64,000 nt of DNA from CAZWRV01 sp964636325 (GCA_964636325.1 CAZWRV010000019.1:14436-78435); one strand, 5' to 3'. Numbered from the stretch's first letter, positions 15,761-25,096 are shown. Numbers and translations: made by a program. Notes: generated by a model from the sequence alone, not told the origin.

Positions 15761-18700
15761 ATGAAAACCCGCATGGCAGTCCGCTGTGCCGCCGCCGTCT
15801 TCGCAGCCGTGGCATGGATCTTCCCGGGAACCGCAGAGGACAAGCCCCCCGCGCCCTCGGGCCCGGCAGCGCAGGCCGAGGCGAAGCTGAAGGATCTCAC
15901 ATTGCAGGTCGAGAACGCGAAGAAGGAGCTGATCGCCGCTCGTAAGGCCGAGCTTGAGGCGAAGGCGAAGCAGCCGCCCCCGGTAACGGAGATGCAGATC
16001 GCCGTTCCGCGGGCCGTGAAGCCTCCTGTTATCGACGGCAAGATCGGCGACGAGGAATGGGCGATGGCGACCGTCCTCGAACCAGGTGTCGGCGCAGCCA
16101 ACATAGGCCAGAGGCTGAAGGCCAGGCAGGGCGCGCTCTTCTATCTGGCGTGGGATCCGGAGAACATCTATTATGCCGTGAGGATTCCGATGCGCGAAGG
16201 CGAAAAGCCGTCGAGACTGAACCGCCAGAAGAAATGGGACGTCATGGACGTATGGGAGACCTGCGCCGAGTTCTACATAGATACGCTGGGCAACGGCTCG
16301 CACAAGCTGCCTGCACGCTACCAGTTCATCGGCACCGCCACAGGAAACCAGTGGGACAGGGAGGATCAGTATTCGATCGGCCAGAACATGATAGACTGGA
16401 ACGGCGAGTGGCAGTTCAAGCAGGATCTTTCCGCGGACGGCAAGTTCTGGGAGGGCGAGTTCGCATTTCCGCGGAAGACGGTCTATGCCGCCGACCCTCT
16501 CAAGGACGGCACGCGCTGGAAGCTGGGGTTCGCCGCGAGCATGATGTTCCCGTGGCAGTGGTGCGGCCTCTACGGCTGGCCGGTAACTGCGATATTCACG
16601 GACAGCGCGCCCTCAATCCGCCTGACCGGCATAGCGAAGGGTCTGACCGAGAAGAAGGCGACAGGCGATCTTGAGATTGTCAACACTACTGCGGCCAAGC
16701 TGGACATGAAAGCGGTTTTGCGCCTATGGTCAGAGAAAAACAAGGTTCAGGAAATTCTGCTGGAAAAGGAACTGCCCGTTTCGCTGGAGCCGGGCGCGAT
16801 ATTCAAACACTCCTTCGGCGAGGACGCCTCCAAAGCCGTGGACAACCAGAGCTACACCTATACAGTCATGGTCCTTTCGGGCGACCGCTCCCTCTTTACG
16901 TTCAACCGCGTCCTCGCCTACAATGATCCGGAGAACGTCGTCGGCCTCAAGGTCGAGACAAGCAAGGAGGCGTTCCCGCAGAGTATTATGTTCTATCCGC
17001 TGAGCGGAAAACTTTCCGTCAGCGTCGACGTATGGGACATGCCGCAGAAGGACCAGGTCAAGAGCGCTTCAATCTCGGTCCTGGATCCATCCGGCAAGGC
17101 CGTGGCCAAGGGCGAAGTGACAGCCTTCGACTACGGCAAGGGCACGGCATACATAACGCTTCCGAAGGACATGGCTCCAGGAAAATACACCGCGAAGGCG
17201 GAAGTCCTGGACGCCTCCGGAAAGGTGCTCGCCTCCAACGAGAAGACTTTTGAAAGGAAGGATCACGCGAAGGAATTCCCCTGGCTCGGCAACCAGATCG
17301 GAATGGACGACGTGGTTCCGCGCATATTCTCGCCGGTCGAGGTGAAGGACGACGGAGCCATCTGCGGCTGGCGCAAGGAGATCAGGCTGGACGGCAGCGC
17401 GCTTCCCGCTTCGATAAAGGCCGTGGACATCGAGCTGCTCAAGGGGCCGGTCCAGGTCAGGGGCAGGGCGGCCGGCCAGGATTTCACCATGAAGCCGGAC
17501 GGCGCCGCCGTCCGCGGCAAGGTCTCACAGACAAATGCGAATTTCGCAGGTGGCGCGTCCGGCGGCGGCGTGAGGGCCGACGTCTCATGGCGCTTCGACT
17601 ACGACTCGACCGCCAGGGTCGAGATGAAGTTGTCGCCCGCAGGGGATTCTCCGGCAAAGCTTGACTCGCTCCAGCTCGTGATTCCTTTCCATGGCGCGGC
17701 GGCGACGCACTACATGGCAAACGGCATAAACATGCGCCAGTCCAACCAGGCGGGGCTTATCCCCGGCCAGGACAAGACCGGCCGCGTCTGGGACTCCACA
17801 ACCATGAAGGCGCAGAAGATGACGCTCGGTTCGTTCATTCCGATCGTACATGTCGGCAATCTTTCTTCCGGGCTGACTTGGTTCGCCGACAACGACAAGG
17901 GCTGGTGGCCGTCTGACAAGGCGCCCGCCATCGAAATCACGCGCCCCGACAAGGACAGCGTCGAGCTTGTCTTCAACATCGCCTCGGAGCCTGTCGAGCT
18001 TAAGGAGCCGCGGACTATAGTCTTCGGCCTCTGCGTCGCGCCCGTCCGCAAGATGTCCTACTACAGAACGACCGCCCACACAATCGGCTTCGGCCATGAG
18101 AAGGAGAGCGGCCGCTGGGAGCCCGAGAAGAATCCGAACAGAGCCTATGCGAGAGTATATCCAGACAACCTCGAAAAGTTCAAGAAGTGGGTCGACGACC
18201 TGCATGCGGGCCATATCCTGGAAAAATGCTATGTCGAAAACTCACCGGCCGACTTCTGGGAGCACGAGTTCCAGTATTTCGCCGCCGAGTGGCAGAGTCC
18301 GTTCTGCAGGACCGCCGCCGACAACAAGCTATACTGGACGGACAAGTTCGTGAAGGAAACGAACCTCGACGGATATTATTTCGACAACCTCTTCTGCAGG
18401 CTCTACTCTGATCCGGAGGTTACGAGCGCCTACGTCCTGCCGGACGGACGCATCCAGCCAGGCTACGACCTCTGGGACTGCCGCGAATACCTCCGCCGCA
18501 TACGCGTCGTCTTCGAGAAATACCGGAATCCCACTGCGATCGTCTTCCACAACACCGACTTCCAGTTCGCGCCCTGCATGGGCTACGGCGACCTGGTGAT
18601 GGGCGGCGAAAATCCGCTGCCGGCCATGGGGACCCCCGATTTCATGGACATGTGGAAGCGCGACTGGATGGACGTGATGTACAACCAGTATCTCTGGGGC

Positions 18701-19270
18701 TATGCTCTGAGCCACCTCTTCCATTTCCCGGCCGACACCTTCAAGGACGAGATGGGCGAATACGACAGGGCGGCCGCCTGGAAGGCATTCCGTACCATGC
18801 AGGCTTCCATGCTCGTGCACGGCGTCGAATTCTGGCACGGCCTAGAATACCGAAGCAACCTCATGGGCCGCTACAGGATGTTCAAGTCGCTGCCCGGCGA
18901 GATGCAGTTCATACCTTCATGGCAGGCCAACGGTCTTTTCAAGGTCGCCAACAACGATCCCAACCTGGACGTAGCCGTCTACAAGAAGGACAAGGCCCTG
19001 CTCGTGACCGTCGCGAACTACGCGAAGGAGGGACGCCGGACCGACGTTTGGTTCGACTTTCCCAGGCTCCTGCCCGCGCCCGACAAGCTCGAGGTCCGCA
19101 GCATCTACGACCTGGAGACCATGGAAGGCCCCGGTTATGTAGTCAAGGAAGGCGGCACGCCGAACTTCACCATAAGCCAGCCGGCCCACGTGAACTTCAA
19201 CGTCGGCCCGCGCGACTTCAAGGCCTACCTGATCGTCAACGAGCCGGTCGCGCAGGGCGCGGGGTTCTGA
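15761..19270 (+). CDS. giant secreted glycoside-hydrolase-like protein (GH123/DUF6067-like) with CBM9-like domain
   Basis: The 1169-residue protein has a signal peptide (RCAAAVFAAVAWIFPGTA), a short coiled coil (about residues 35-70), and a CBM9/DOMON-like domain (residues about 80-290; PPVIDGKIGDEEWAMAT, then FYLAWDPENIYYAVRI). Beta-sandwich modules follow. Around residue 703 is GLTWFADNDKGWW, a motif shared with the proteins at 25953 and 32124 that I associate with the DUF6067/GH123 N-terminal family. A TIM-barrel-like region holds GYYFDNLFCRLYSD near residue 870; its Asp is a candidate catalytic residue. Family knowledge suggests attack on amino-sugar or sulfated glycans, but the substrate is not visible. 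GGAGG lies seven bases before the ATG. Confidence 0.7.
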   Translation: MKTRMAVRCAAAVFAAVAWIFPGTAEDKPPAPSGPAAQAEAKLKDLTLQVENAKKELIAARKAELEAKAKQPPPVTEMQIAVPRAVKPPVIDGKIGDEEWAMATVLEPGVGAANIGQRLKARQGALFYLAWDPENIYYAVRIPMREGEKPSRLNRQKKWDVMDVWETCAEFYIDTLGNGSHKLPARYQFIGTATGNQWDREDQYSIGQNMIDWNGEWQFKQDLSADGKFWEGEFAFPRKTVYAADPLKDGTRWKLGFAASMMFPWQWCGLYGWPVTAIFTDSAPSIRLTGIAKGLTEKKATGDLEIVNTTAAKLDMKAVLRLWSEKNKVQEILLEKELPVSLEPGAIFKHSFGEDASKAVDNQSYTYTVMVLSGDRSLFTFNRVLAYNDPENVVGLKVETSKEAFPQSIMFYPLSGKLSVSVDVWDMPQKDQVKSASISVLDPSGKAVAKGEVTAFDYGKGTAYITLPKDMAPGKYTAKAEVLDASGKVLASNEKTFERKDHAKEFPWLGNQIGMDDVVPRIFSPVEVKDDGAICGWRKEIRLDGSALPASIKAVDIELLKGPVQVRGRAAGQDFTMKPDGAAVRGKVSQTNANFAGGASGGGVRADVSWRFDYDSTARVEMKLSPAGDSPAKLDSLQLVIPFHGAAATHYMANGINMRQSNQAGLIPGQDKTGRVWDSTTMKAQKMTLGSFIPIVHVGNLSSGLTWFADNDKGWWPSDKAPAIEITRPDKDSVELVFNIASEPVELKEPRTIVFGLCVAPVRKMSYYRTTAHTIGFGHEKESGRWEPEKNPNRAYARVYPDNLEKFKKWVDDLHAGHILEKCYVENSPADFWEHEFQYFAAEWQSPFCRTAADNKLYWTDKFVKETNLDGYYFDNLFCRLYSDPEVTSAYVLPDGRIQPGYDLWDCREYLRRIRVVFEKYRNPTAIVFHNTDFQFAPCMGYGDLVMGGENPLPAMGTPDFMDMWKRDWMDVMYNQYLWGYALSHLFHFPADTFKDEMGEYDRAAAWKAFRTMQASMLVHGVEFWHGLEYRSNLMGRYRMFKSLPGEMQFIPSWQANGLFKVANNDPNLDVAVYKKDKALLVTVANYAKEGRRTDVWFDFPRLLPAPDKLEVRSIYDLETMEGPGYVVKEGGTPNFTISQPAHVNFNVGPRDFKAYLIVNEPVAQGAGF

Positions 19271-19399
19271 GAAGAAGTCAGGAGTCAGAAGTCAGAAGGC
19301 AGTCGACGGCGGAGGATGAACGCAACGCAGCATTAGTTCTTCTCCTCCGTCCGTCCAATCTTCATTCCGCAGTAATCCCTCAGTCTTTCCCTGGAAAAA

Positions 19400-19474
19400 A
19401 TCGGGGTCGGAATCGCTATCGGGGTCGAATATAAAATGGAAATCGATCCCGATTCCGATACCGATAGCTACCCC
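19400..19474. repeat. imperfect inverted repeat rich in ATCG words
   Basis: The left side carries ATCGGGGTCGGAATCGCTAT and the right side CGATCCCGATTCCGATACCG, which can pair imperfectly around an AT-rich loop. It lies in the 341-base gap between the first giant protein gene and the pseudopilin gene. The same gap starts with short AGTCAGGAGTCAGAAGTCAG-type direct repeats. Confidence 0.5.
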
Positions 19475-19500
19475 TAAAGCAAAGACTGATGTATTGCATT

Positions 19501-19532
19501 CCGCAGCCGTCCTCGAGACGGCTGCGGATTTT
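19501..19532 (+). terminator. rho-independent terminator
   Basis: An 11-bp GC-rich stem (CCGCAGCCGTC at 19501-19511 and GACGGCTGCGG at 19517-19527) with a 5-base loop is followed by ATTTTATT. It is 230 bases downstream of the giant secreted protein gene and about 80 bases upstream of the pseudopilin gene, so it probably ends the first transcription unit. Confidence 0.8.
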
Positions 19533-19611
19533 ATTGTCAGTATTTTCACGGGGGAACCTTGACTGACATTAACGTTAATGCTATAATGATCCTCATAAAC
19601 TGGAGGTAAGA

Positions 19612-20172
19612 ATGATCAAGCGCGCAGACGTTTTGCATATTCCTTTCCTGGATGGTAAAAATATTTCGCCCCGAAATATTTTTACACTCATCGAGCTGCT
19701 GGTCGTCATCGCTATAATCGCGATCCTCGCGGCCATGCTTCTGCCTTCGCTTCAGAAGGCCAAGATCATAGCCAAGCAGGGGGCGTGCGCGAGCAACCAG
19801 AAGCAGATTTACTACATCAAGGGCTTTCCATATTATTGCGATGCCGAGGGCCGCTTCGGCATACGCGGGACGCAATGTCCGGGAGAGAATCCGGATCTTC
19901 TCGAATACGGGACGACACCCAGGAAGAAAATGTCAAGCCTGATACAGTGCAACATCCCTGGAGGAGCCTACCTGATAAGGAACAATTCGTCAAGCACGCA
20001 CCATGCGATGGGGATCAATTCCGCCTACTACGACGGGCATGTCAAATGGGTGCCGTTGTCGACCCGGCTGGTGGCGGCCTGGCAGTCCGTGAACGCATAT
20101 CCATGGATATACGGGACTGCATGGATAGATCATGGAAAGGGCTTGTGGCCCTATGCCACATACATGGAGTAA
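19612..20172 (+). CDS. short type II/IV pseudopilin-like protein
   Basis: The 186-residue product contains the prepilin signature FTLIELLVVIAIIAIL followed by an AAMLLPSLQKAK helix, then an H...DG ending (AYYDGHVKWVP), as in the H-X9-DG pseudopilins expanded in Lentisphaerae and Planctomycetes. It is probably processed by prepilin peptidase and held in the inner membrane or secreted. The leader before Phe is long (about 26 residues) and contains a DNA hairpin at 19655-19685 not seen in the second pseudopilin gene. GGAGG lies five bases before the ATG. It precedes the LacI regulator by about 45 bases. Confidence 0.8.
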   Translation: MIKRADVLHIPFLDGKNISPRNIFTLIELLVVIAIIAILAAMLLPSLQKAKIIAKQGACASNQKQIYYIKGFPYYCDAEGRFGIRGTQCPGENPDLLEYGTTPRKKMSSLIQCNIPGGAYLIRNNSSSTHHAMGINSAYYDGHVKWVPLSTRLVAAWQSVNAYPWIYGTAWIDHGKGLWPYATYME

Positions 20173-20216
20173 TCAGGGTCAGCGAGTCTCTGATGCAGTC
20201 CGAAAAGGAATTTCCC

Positions 20217-21419
20217 GTGAAATCCTCATATCATAAAGCTAAAGGATGCAGAAGCGTGACGCTCAAGGATGTGGCGGCGAAATGCGGCGTCAGCATGGTC
20301 ACGGTGTCCGCGGCGCTGCGCGGCGACCGGCGGCAGGTCTGCGAGAAGACCGAACTCAAGATCAGGAAGATTGCCGCAAGGATGGGCTACGATCCGTCCG
20401 CCACGGCGTTTGCCCGGCGCCTGCGCTACTGCACTTCGTCAAAACGGATACTGAATCATGTGGTGGGGCTCGGCTTCGCCTGGGACTACATTAACAGCCC
20501 GTATTTCGCCAGGCTTTTCGAGGCGCTCGGCAAGGAGCTTACCAAGCACGGCTATTCGATACTGACCAACTGGGCGATGAACGCGGAAGATTCCAGGCTT
20601 CCGGCCTCCTTCGCCAGGGGCGAGGTGGACGGAGTCTTCCATGTGAGCGGGTCCAAGTCGGACAGGCTTCTGGACAGCCTGAGGAGGGAGGCTGGTTTCG
20701 GTATGCGACCGGTGGTTTCGATTTTTGAGAAGTTGCCGGGCTGCTCGAACGTCCTCGTGGACGACTATTCCGGCGGGCGCCAGATCGCCGAGCACCTGCT
20801 GCGGATGGGGCACCGTTCATGGCTCTATCTTGAATCCGGCAACTACCAGAACGACCAGAGGATGAGGGGGATGAGGGACGCGCTTGAGGCGGCAGGACTG
20901 GACGGCGGCGCTCTTCATCCGGTCTTCTACAACATTCTTTCGCAGGGACGGTCACTGGCGTCGCTTAAGGAGCAGATCGAGGCGTTTCCCGAATCAACGG
21001 CGATCTACTGTGCTAACGATGCGAATGCGGTCAGGATACACAACTGGCTGGGCGAGATCGGCCTCCGCGTTCCACAAGACATCTCGATAATCGGATATGA
21101 CAACACTCATGAAATCCACGACAGGCATGGAGTCAATATGCTGACTACGGTCGAGATTCCGCTCGAGGAGGCGGGCCGGGCGGCCGCGGAACTGATGGTC
21201 TCCCGCATCGAGGGCCGGGAGCAGGAGGACAGGGATGTGACGCTTCCAGTAAAGCTTGTCGCCCGCTCTTCGGTGGCCGGATCCGCAGCCGGATTGCAGG
21301 ACGACGACGGCTGCAATCGGTCGCAAGCGGCTCAAACCTCCATCCAAGCGAATCGAGTTTCAGGAAGTGACCATCTGTGTGCCGCGGCGGACAGTTTTGT
21401 CGGTCGGAAACTTAAGTAG
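20217..21419 (+). CDS. LacI-family transcriptional regulator with repeat-encoded tail
   Basis: The helix-turn-helix is SVTLKDVAAKCGVSMVTVSA followed by the hinge ARRLRYCTSSK, and the effector domain has VVGLGFAWDYINSPYFARLF, LLRMGHRSWLYLES, TAIYCANDANAV and QDISIIGYDNTHE. The start is a GTG at 20217 with AAGGA seven bases upstream; the longer open frame to 19785 is a shadow. The normal fold ends near LVARSSVAG. The last 50 or so residues are encoded by a decamer array and by the modular repeat at 21340-21488, which also provides the TAG stop. It is likely to regulate the surrounding secreted-protein genes; LacI-type operator-like palindromes occur upstream of several of them. Confidence 0.85.
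   Translation: MKSSYHKAKGCRSVTLKDVAAKCGVSMVTVSAALRGDRRQVCEKTELKIRKIAARMGYDPSATAFARRLRYCTSSKRILNHVVGLGFAWDYINSPYFARLFEALGKELTKHGYSILTNWAMNAEDSRLPASFARGEVDGVFHVSGSKSDRLLDSLRREAGFGMRPVVSIFEKLPGCSNVLVDDYSGGRQIAEHLLRMGHRSWLYLESGNYQNDQRMRGMRDALEAAGLDGGALHPVFYNILSQGRSLASLKEQIEAFPESTAIYCANDANAVRIHNWLGEIGLRVPQDISIIGYDNTHEIHDRHGVNMLTTVEIPLEEAGRAAAELMVSRIEGREQEDRDVTLPVKLVARSSVAGSAAGLQDDDGCNRSQAAQTSIQANRVSGSDHLCAAADSFVGRKLK
21303..21332. repeat. decamer array F (10-bp period), inside the LacI 3' end
   Basis: In-phase units GCAATCGG at 21313 and GCAAGCGG at 21323 follow a weaker unit GACGACGG at 21303. The array is translated as part of the LacI tail and lies about 160 bases before the HEAT-repeat gene. 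Confidence 0.5.
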
Positions 21420-21488
21420 CGCAGGTATTCCTACCTGCGATGCCGCAGACAGGAAGGTCTGCGTTACTTCAGGCGAGTTTCAGAGGAG
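21340..21488. repeat. modular structured repeat, copy R1
   Basis: The left part (AATCGAGTTTCAGGAAGTG, then CCATCTG...TTTTGTCGGTC) aligns with the copies at 46140-46200 and 63886-63930. The right part has an outer stem GAAACTTAAGTA with TACTTCAGGCGAGTTTC, enclosing two hairpins, GCAGGTATTCCTACCTGC and CGCAGACAGGAAGGTCTGCG. It begins inside the LacI coding region and ends with GAGGAG five bases before the ATG of the HEAT-repeat gene. Confidence 0.85.
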
Positions 21489-21493
21489 TTTCA

Positions 21494-23314
21494 ATGACGT
21501 ACAGGGCTCTAATTCTAATCGGAGCGATTTTTGCGGCTTTTCCATTGGGTGCGCAGGAGGCGGTCAAGCAGGAAAAAGCCGCTGCGGAAACGCCCGCCGA
21601 CATCCGCCGCCAGATCGAGGCGCTGCATTCGGAGTCGCCCGAGGCGAGGATGCTGGCGGCCTATGCGCTGGGGGAGCTTGGAGCGGCCGAGGCGGTTCCG
21701 GAGCTGATCGCGCTCCTCGGCGACCACGGCCCCACGCATCAGAAAAAGATGCATGTCTGGCAGCCGCCGGACGTATACTGGGGTCTCTCGTTGTCGTCGC
21801 CCGGTCGAGAGGCGGCGAGGGCGCTGGTCAAGATTGGTGCGCCGTCGGCCGAGCCTCTCCTGGCGGTTTTGAAGGATCCGAAGAATTCCGGCCTTCCCAA
21901 CGCGATCTGGGCGCTGGGTGAAATGCGTGAGCCGCGGGCCGTGGATTTCCTGCTGACCCGCCTGTGGGATGTCGGAGCGATTGTGGCCATAGGCAAGCTC
22001 CGCGAGCCCCGGGCAGCGCAAGGTCTCGTAAACCAGCTCGACAACGACTGGATCCGCTACGAAACGAGGTCGGCTCTTGTGCAAATCGGAAGGCCGTCGG
22101 TAGAACCTCTGATCGACGCTCTCAAGAACAAGGACTTGAAGGATCAGAAGTCGAAGATTCGATCCTCCGCGGCCGAGCTTCTCGGCAGGATGGAAGTAAA
22201 GGAGGCACTTGAACCACTGATGGCCGCGGCTTTGGAGGACAATGCCGAACTGCGCTACCGCGCGGTCGAGGCGGTCGGAGTCATGGCGGGCAAGGATGAC
22301 GCGAAGGCCGCAGAACTGCTGCGTGGCATGCTCAAGGACAAGGACTGGCGCGTGCGGGAACTTGCTGCGGTCGCGCTCGGACGCCTCGGCTGCGCCGCGG
22401 CCGCACCGGAAATCCGCGCGCTGCTGGCGGATCAGGACCTGACCGTGCGGGGCCGGGCGGCACAGGCTCTGGCAGCGATTGGCGACAAGACGTCCAGTCC
22501 GGATCTGCTCAAGTTGCTCGACGACAGAAAGCCGTTCCCGAAGAAATGCGCGGTCGAAGCGTTGGGCGCATTGAAGGAGCCCAAGGCCGTGAAACAGCTT
22601 TCGGCCCTTCTCAAAAAGGGCGACCCCGACTTGCGCCGTGCCGCGGCCGGCGCTCTCGGCCAGATCGGCGACCCCGCAGGAATAGCACCTCTTCTTGCCG
22701 TCATGGCGGACGATGACCAAGTTCTGAGGAAGATTTCAGCCGAATCGCTCGGCAAGATCGGAGCGCCGGCCGCCGCCCCGCTGGCCGACGCGATGAAGAG
22801 CATCAAGGACGGGCCGGACTCGGACAAGTCGTATGCGACGGCAAAACTTGCGGCGGTCGCCCTCGGAGAGCCCGCGGTTCCCTCGATGACGGGGCTTCTA
22901 GCATGCGGGAACTGGCGTGCGGAGGTCACCGCCGGGGACGCTCTGCGAGAAATGGGCGAGCCCGGAATCCAGGCGCTCTTCGCCGCGGCAAAGGCCGGCA
23001 AATGGCGCGCCATCCACCCCATCAGCCTGCTCGACAAGGACAAACGGGCGCCGGATGTCCTGGTCGAGGCATTGAAATCCGGACCTGACGCCGTCAGAAA
23101 GGCGGCGGCGGAAGGGCTCGGCCGGCTGAAGCCGCGCCAGGCCGCAGTCTTCAACGCACTCGTCGCCGCTTTGGACGACAAGAGCGCGGAAGTCAAGGAC
23201 AAGGCGGAATGGGCGCTCGGCGAGATCACTCGGCAGTATCTGGGCAAGGCCCCCGCAAAGTGGCGCGAATGGTGGAAGGCGAACGGAGCCAGATTCCTGG
23301 AGGGCAAGCTATGA
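21494..23314 (+). CDS. exported HEAT-repeat protein
   Basis: The 606-residue protein has a signal peptide (ALILIGAIFAAFPLGAQEA) and then about 14 HEAT/PBS-lyase-type repeats with the pattern A(A/V)-x-ALG-x-(L/I)G-x-x-x-A(V/A)-x-x-L, for instance RAAQALAAIGDKTSSPDLLK and AVEALGALKEPKAVKQL. Such alpha-solenoids are protein-binding scaffolds; no enzyme motif is visible. The ATG at 21494 is preceded by GAGGAG from the R1 repeat. Its stop overlaps the start of the next gene (ATGA), so the two are translationally coupled and probably act together on the cell surface or in the periplasm. Confidence 0.85.
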   Translation: MTYRALILIGAIFAAFPLGAQEAVKQEKAAAETPADIRRQIEALHSESPEARMLAAYALGELGAAEAVPELIALLGDHGPTHQKKMHVWQPPDVYWGLSLSSPGREAARALVKIGAPSAEPLLAVLKDPKNSGLPNAIWALGEMREPRAVDFLLTRLWDVGAIVAIGKLREPRAAQGLVNQLDNDWIRYETRSALVQIGRPSVEPLIDALKNKDLKDQKSKIRSSAAELLGRMEVKEALEPLMAAALEDNAELRYRAVEAVGVMAGKDDAKAAELLRGMLKDKDWRVRELAAVALGRLGCAAAAPEIRALLADQDLTVRGRAAQALAAIGDKTSSPDLLKLLDDRKPFPKKCAVEALGALKEPKAVKQLSALLKKGDPDLRRAAAGALGQIGDPAGIAPLLAVMADDDQVLRKISAESLGKIGAPAAAPLADAMKSIKDGPDSDKSYATAKLAAVALGEPAVPSMTGLLACGNWRAEVTAGDALREMGEPGIQALFAAAKAGKWRAIHPISLLDKDKRAPDVLVEALKSGPDAVRKAAAEGLGRLKPRQAAVFNALVAALDDKSAEVKDKAEWALGEITRQYLGKAPAKWREWWKANGARFLEGKL

Positions 23315-24999
23315 TATTCCGACGGCATATGATCGCTTTCGCGGCCGCAGTTATTCAGGCGGCGGGAGCCTCCGTCTTTCCGGCGGAGCCGGAAGAATCA
23401 TTCACATACAAGTCGAAGGAAGGTGTCGAATATGTCCTGACGGCGGACGGGATATCCTCAATCAAAGTCAAAGGCAAGGAAGTTGCGAAGGGCGGATTCT
23501 TCCTGCGCCACGACTTCGGGCAGCTTTTTCAGAGCGCTGCGACGAAGGTGAAGATTGAGCCTGTCGGCAGGAAGGAGCTGAAGCGGCTGAGCGACACCGA
23601 GGCGGAGGTGCGGAATTCGCAGGGCGAAGCGTCGGTGACCTACCGCTTCGCTTTCTCTGGAGAGGATGTGCAGATCCGGGCCAGGGTTGACAACGCAAAT
23701 CCTTCCGAAGAAATCTGCATGGTCGGCTTCCAGGGGCCGCGGTTCGAATTCGCACAGGAGCCCAAGGGAAGGCTTTTTTCGCATGACCGCAGCTACATCA
23801 ACCATCCGCCCCACGGGGGGCTCAAGGCCTTCTCGCATCCCGGCTACTGGAACCGGATGGGGGGCGCCTGGCTGGCCGGTGCGGACTACGGATTCGGCCT
23901 GAGTCCGCTGGATACGGGTCTTTCACGCACACTGTTTATCGGTGACAACTACAGTCCGGAGCTCCGCAAGGACGGAGACGTCTGGCGGCAGGGCTTCGTC
24001 TACATCGTGCCGACACCGGTTCCCGCGAACGGCGCCCGCGGCTATGCCATGACCCTGCGGGTCAGTCCGAACACTGACCGCTGGCATCTTCTCGATCCAT
24101 ACAAGATACATTTCACGAAGTCGTTCGGCGAGTGCCATTACAAGGCCGACCAGCGCATATTCGTCCAGTTCGGCGGCGGGGACGACTACCACTCCATGCC
24201 GGACAACCCCTACGGCTTCAACGGACCGGGCCGCCGCGTAGACCTCCCGGACGGGGCGAAATATTTCTGCGACTGGCTCATCCCCGGCCTCAAGGCGGCC
24301 GACGCGCAGGGGTTCATGGCCTGGGCGATCCAGGGGTGGGAGGCGCGCGGAGCCATGTACCGCACCGACTTCCATATCTTTCCGCCTGCGATCGCGGCGA
24401 ATCTTCCTTATATCAAGGAGCGTTTCGAAGCCGCGGGCCTTCGCATGGGGCTTTGCACCAGGCCCGGAGAATTCACCGTCCGCTACGATCAGAGGTCGGA
24501 CACGACGATCCGCATCAACGCGGACGACGAATGGCAGCTGGAGCTGCTCTGGCGCCAGTACCAGAAGGCCATAGAGATGGGATTCACCGCGTTCTACCTG
24601 GACACGTTCGGCAACACGCCGGAGGACGTCAGGATCATGCGCTACCTCCGCGAACGCATGGGGCCGGACATCCAGACGTTCGTCGAGCACCAGTGCGACG
24701 TCATGATGCTCTACTCCGGCGCCTACAAGGAGATCGGCTACGACAAGAAGTCCGGGAAATATAGCGCGGACGAGGAGAACTGGGAATATTTCCGCTGGCT
24801 CGTCCCGGGCGTCCAGTGCATCGTCGCGAACCGAGTGGACGATAAAGACCTTCCGCCCGGCACCGAAAAGCCGTTCGAATATATGTTCCGGAACCATATG
24901 TCGCCGATGCCGATGGAATATCTGATAGGCGGACTGGCGCCGGAGTTAAAGGCGCTGACGGAGAAATATATAAACGACGACGGCCAGTGGAGGAAGTGA
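23311..24999 (+). CDS. secreted TIM-barrel glycoside-hydrolase-like protein
   Basis: The 562-residue protein starts at an ATG overlapping the HEAT-gene stop, with GGAGG seven bases upstream. After a signal peptide (IAFAAAVIQAAGASVFPA) comes a beta-sandwich region of about 250 residues, then a barrel with FEAAGLRMGLCTRPGEF and EMGFTAFYLDTFGNTPEDV. These resemble the nucleophile strand region of clan GH-D (GH27/36) enzymes, where an Asp ends a strand as in YLD, but I cannot place it in a numbered family. FVEHQCDVMMLYS follows and may carry an acid/base residue. Together with the coupled HEAT protein it probably works on an extracellular glycan. Confidence 0.6.
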   Translation: MIFRRHMIAFAAAVIQAAGASVFPAEPEESFTYKSKEGVEYVLTADGISSIKVKGKEVAKGGFFLRHDFGQLFQSAATKVKIEPVGRKELKRLSDTEAEVRNSQGEASVTYRFAFSGEDVQIRARVDNANPSEEICMVGFQGPRFEFAQEPKGRLFSHDRSYINHPPHGGLKAFSHPGYWNRMGGAWLAGADYGFGLSPLDTGLSRTLFIGDNYSPELRKDGDVWRQGFVYIVPTPVPANGARGYAMTLRVSPNTDRWHLLDPYKIHFTKSFGECHYKADQRIFVQFGGGDDYHSMPDNPYGFNGPGRRVDLPDGAKYFCDWLIPGLKAADAQGFMAWAIQGWEARGAMYRTDFHIFPPAIAANLPYIKERFEAAGLRMGLCTRPGEFTVRYDQRSDTTIRINADDEWQLELLWRQYQKAIEMGFTAFYLDTFGNTPEDVRIMRYLRERMGPDIQTFVEHQCDVMMLYSGAYKEIGYDKKSGKYSADEENWEYFRWLVPGVQCIVANRVDDKDLPPGTEKPFEYMFRNHMSPMPMEYLIGGLAPELKALTEKYINDDGQWRK

Positions 25000-25021
25000 G
25001 AAGGATTTGCTGATTTGGGAA

Positions 25022-25069
25022 AAATTCGATTGCATTCGAATGCGGTCGGCCGCAATCGATTGCAGTCGT
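25022..25069. repeat. decamer array B (10-bp period)
   Basis: Four clear units (GCATTCGA at 25032, GCGGTCGG at 25042, GCAATCGA at 25052, GCAGTCGT at 25062) and a weaker one (ending TTCGAT at 25030) lie exactly 10 bp apart. Two are perfect 12-bp palindromes, GCATTCGAATGC and GCAATCGATTGC, which resemble LacI-family operators with a central CG. The array ends 28 bases before the second pseudopilin gene. Confidence 0.8.
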
Positions 25070-25096
25070 AAAATCAATAATGCGACTGGAGGTAAA

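Noticed and set aside
19271..19310. Functional meaning of AGTCAGGAGTCAGAAGTCAG direct repeats
   Set aside because: Low-complexity repeats of this type are scattered in such genomes and nothing ties this one to a function.
19785..20216. Long N-terminal extension of the LacI gene
   Set aside because: It lies over the pseudopilin gene in another frame; the GTG at 20217 with AAGGA gives a standard LacI start.
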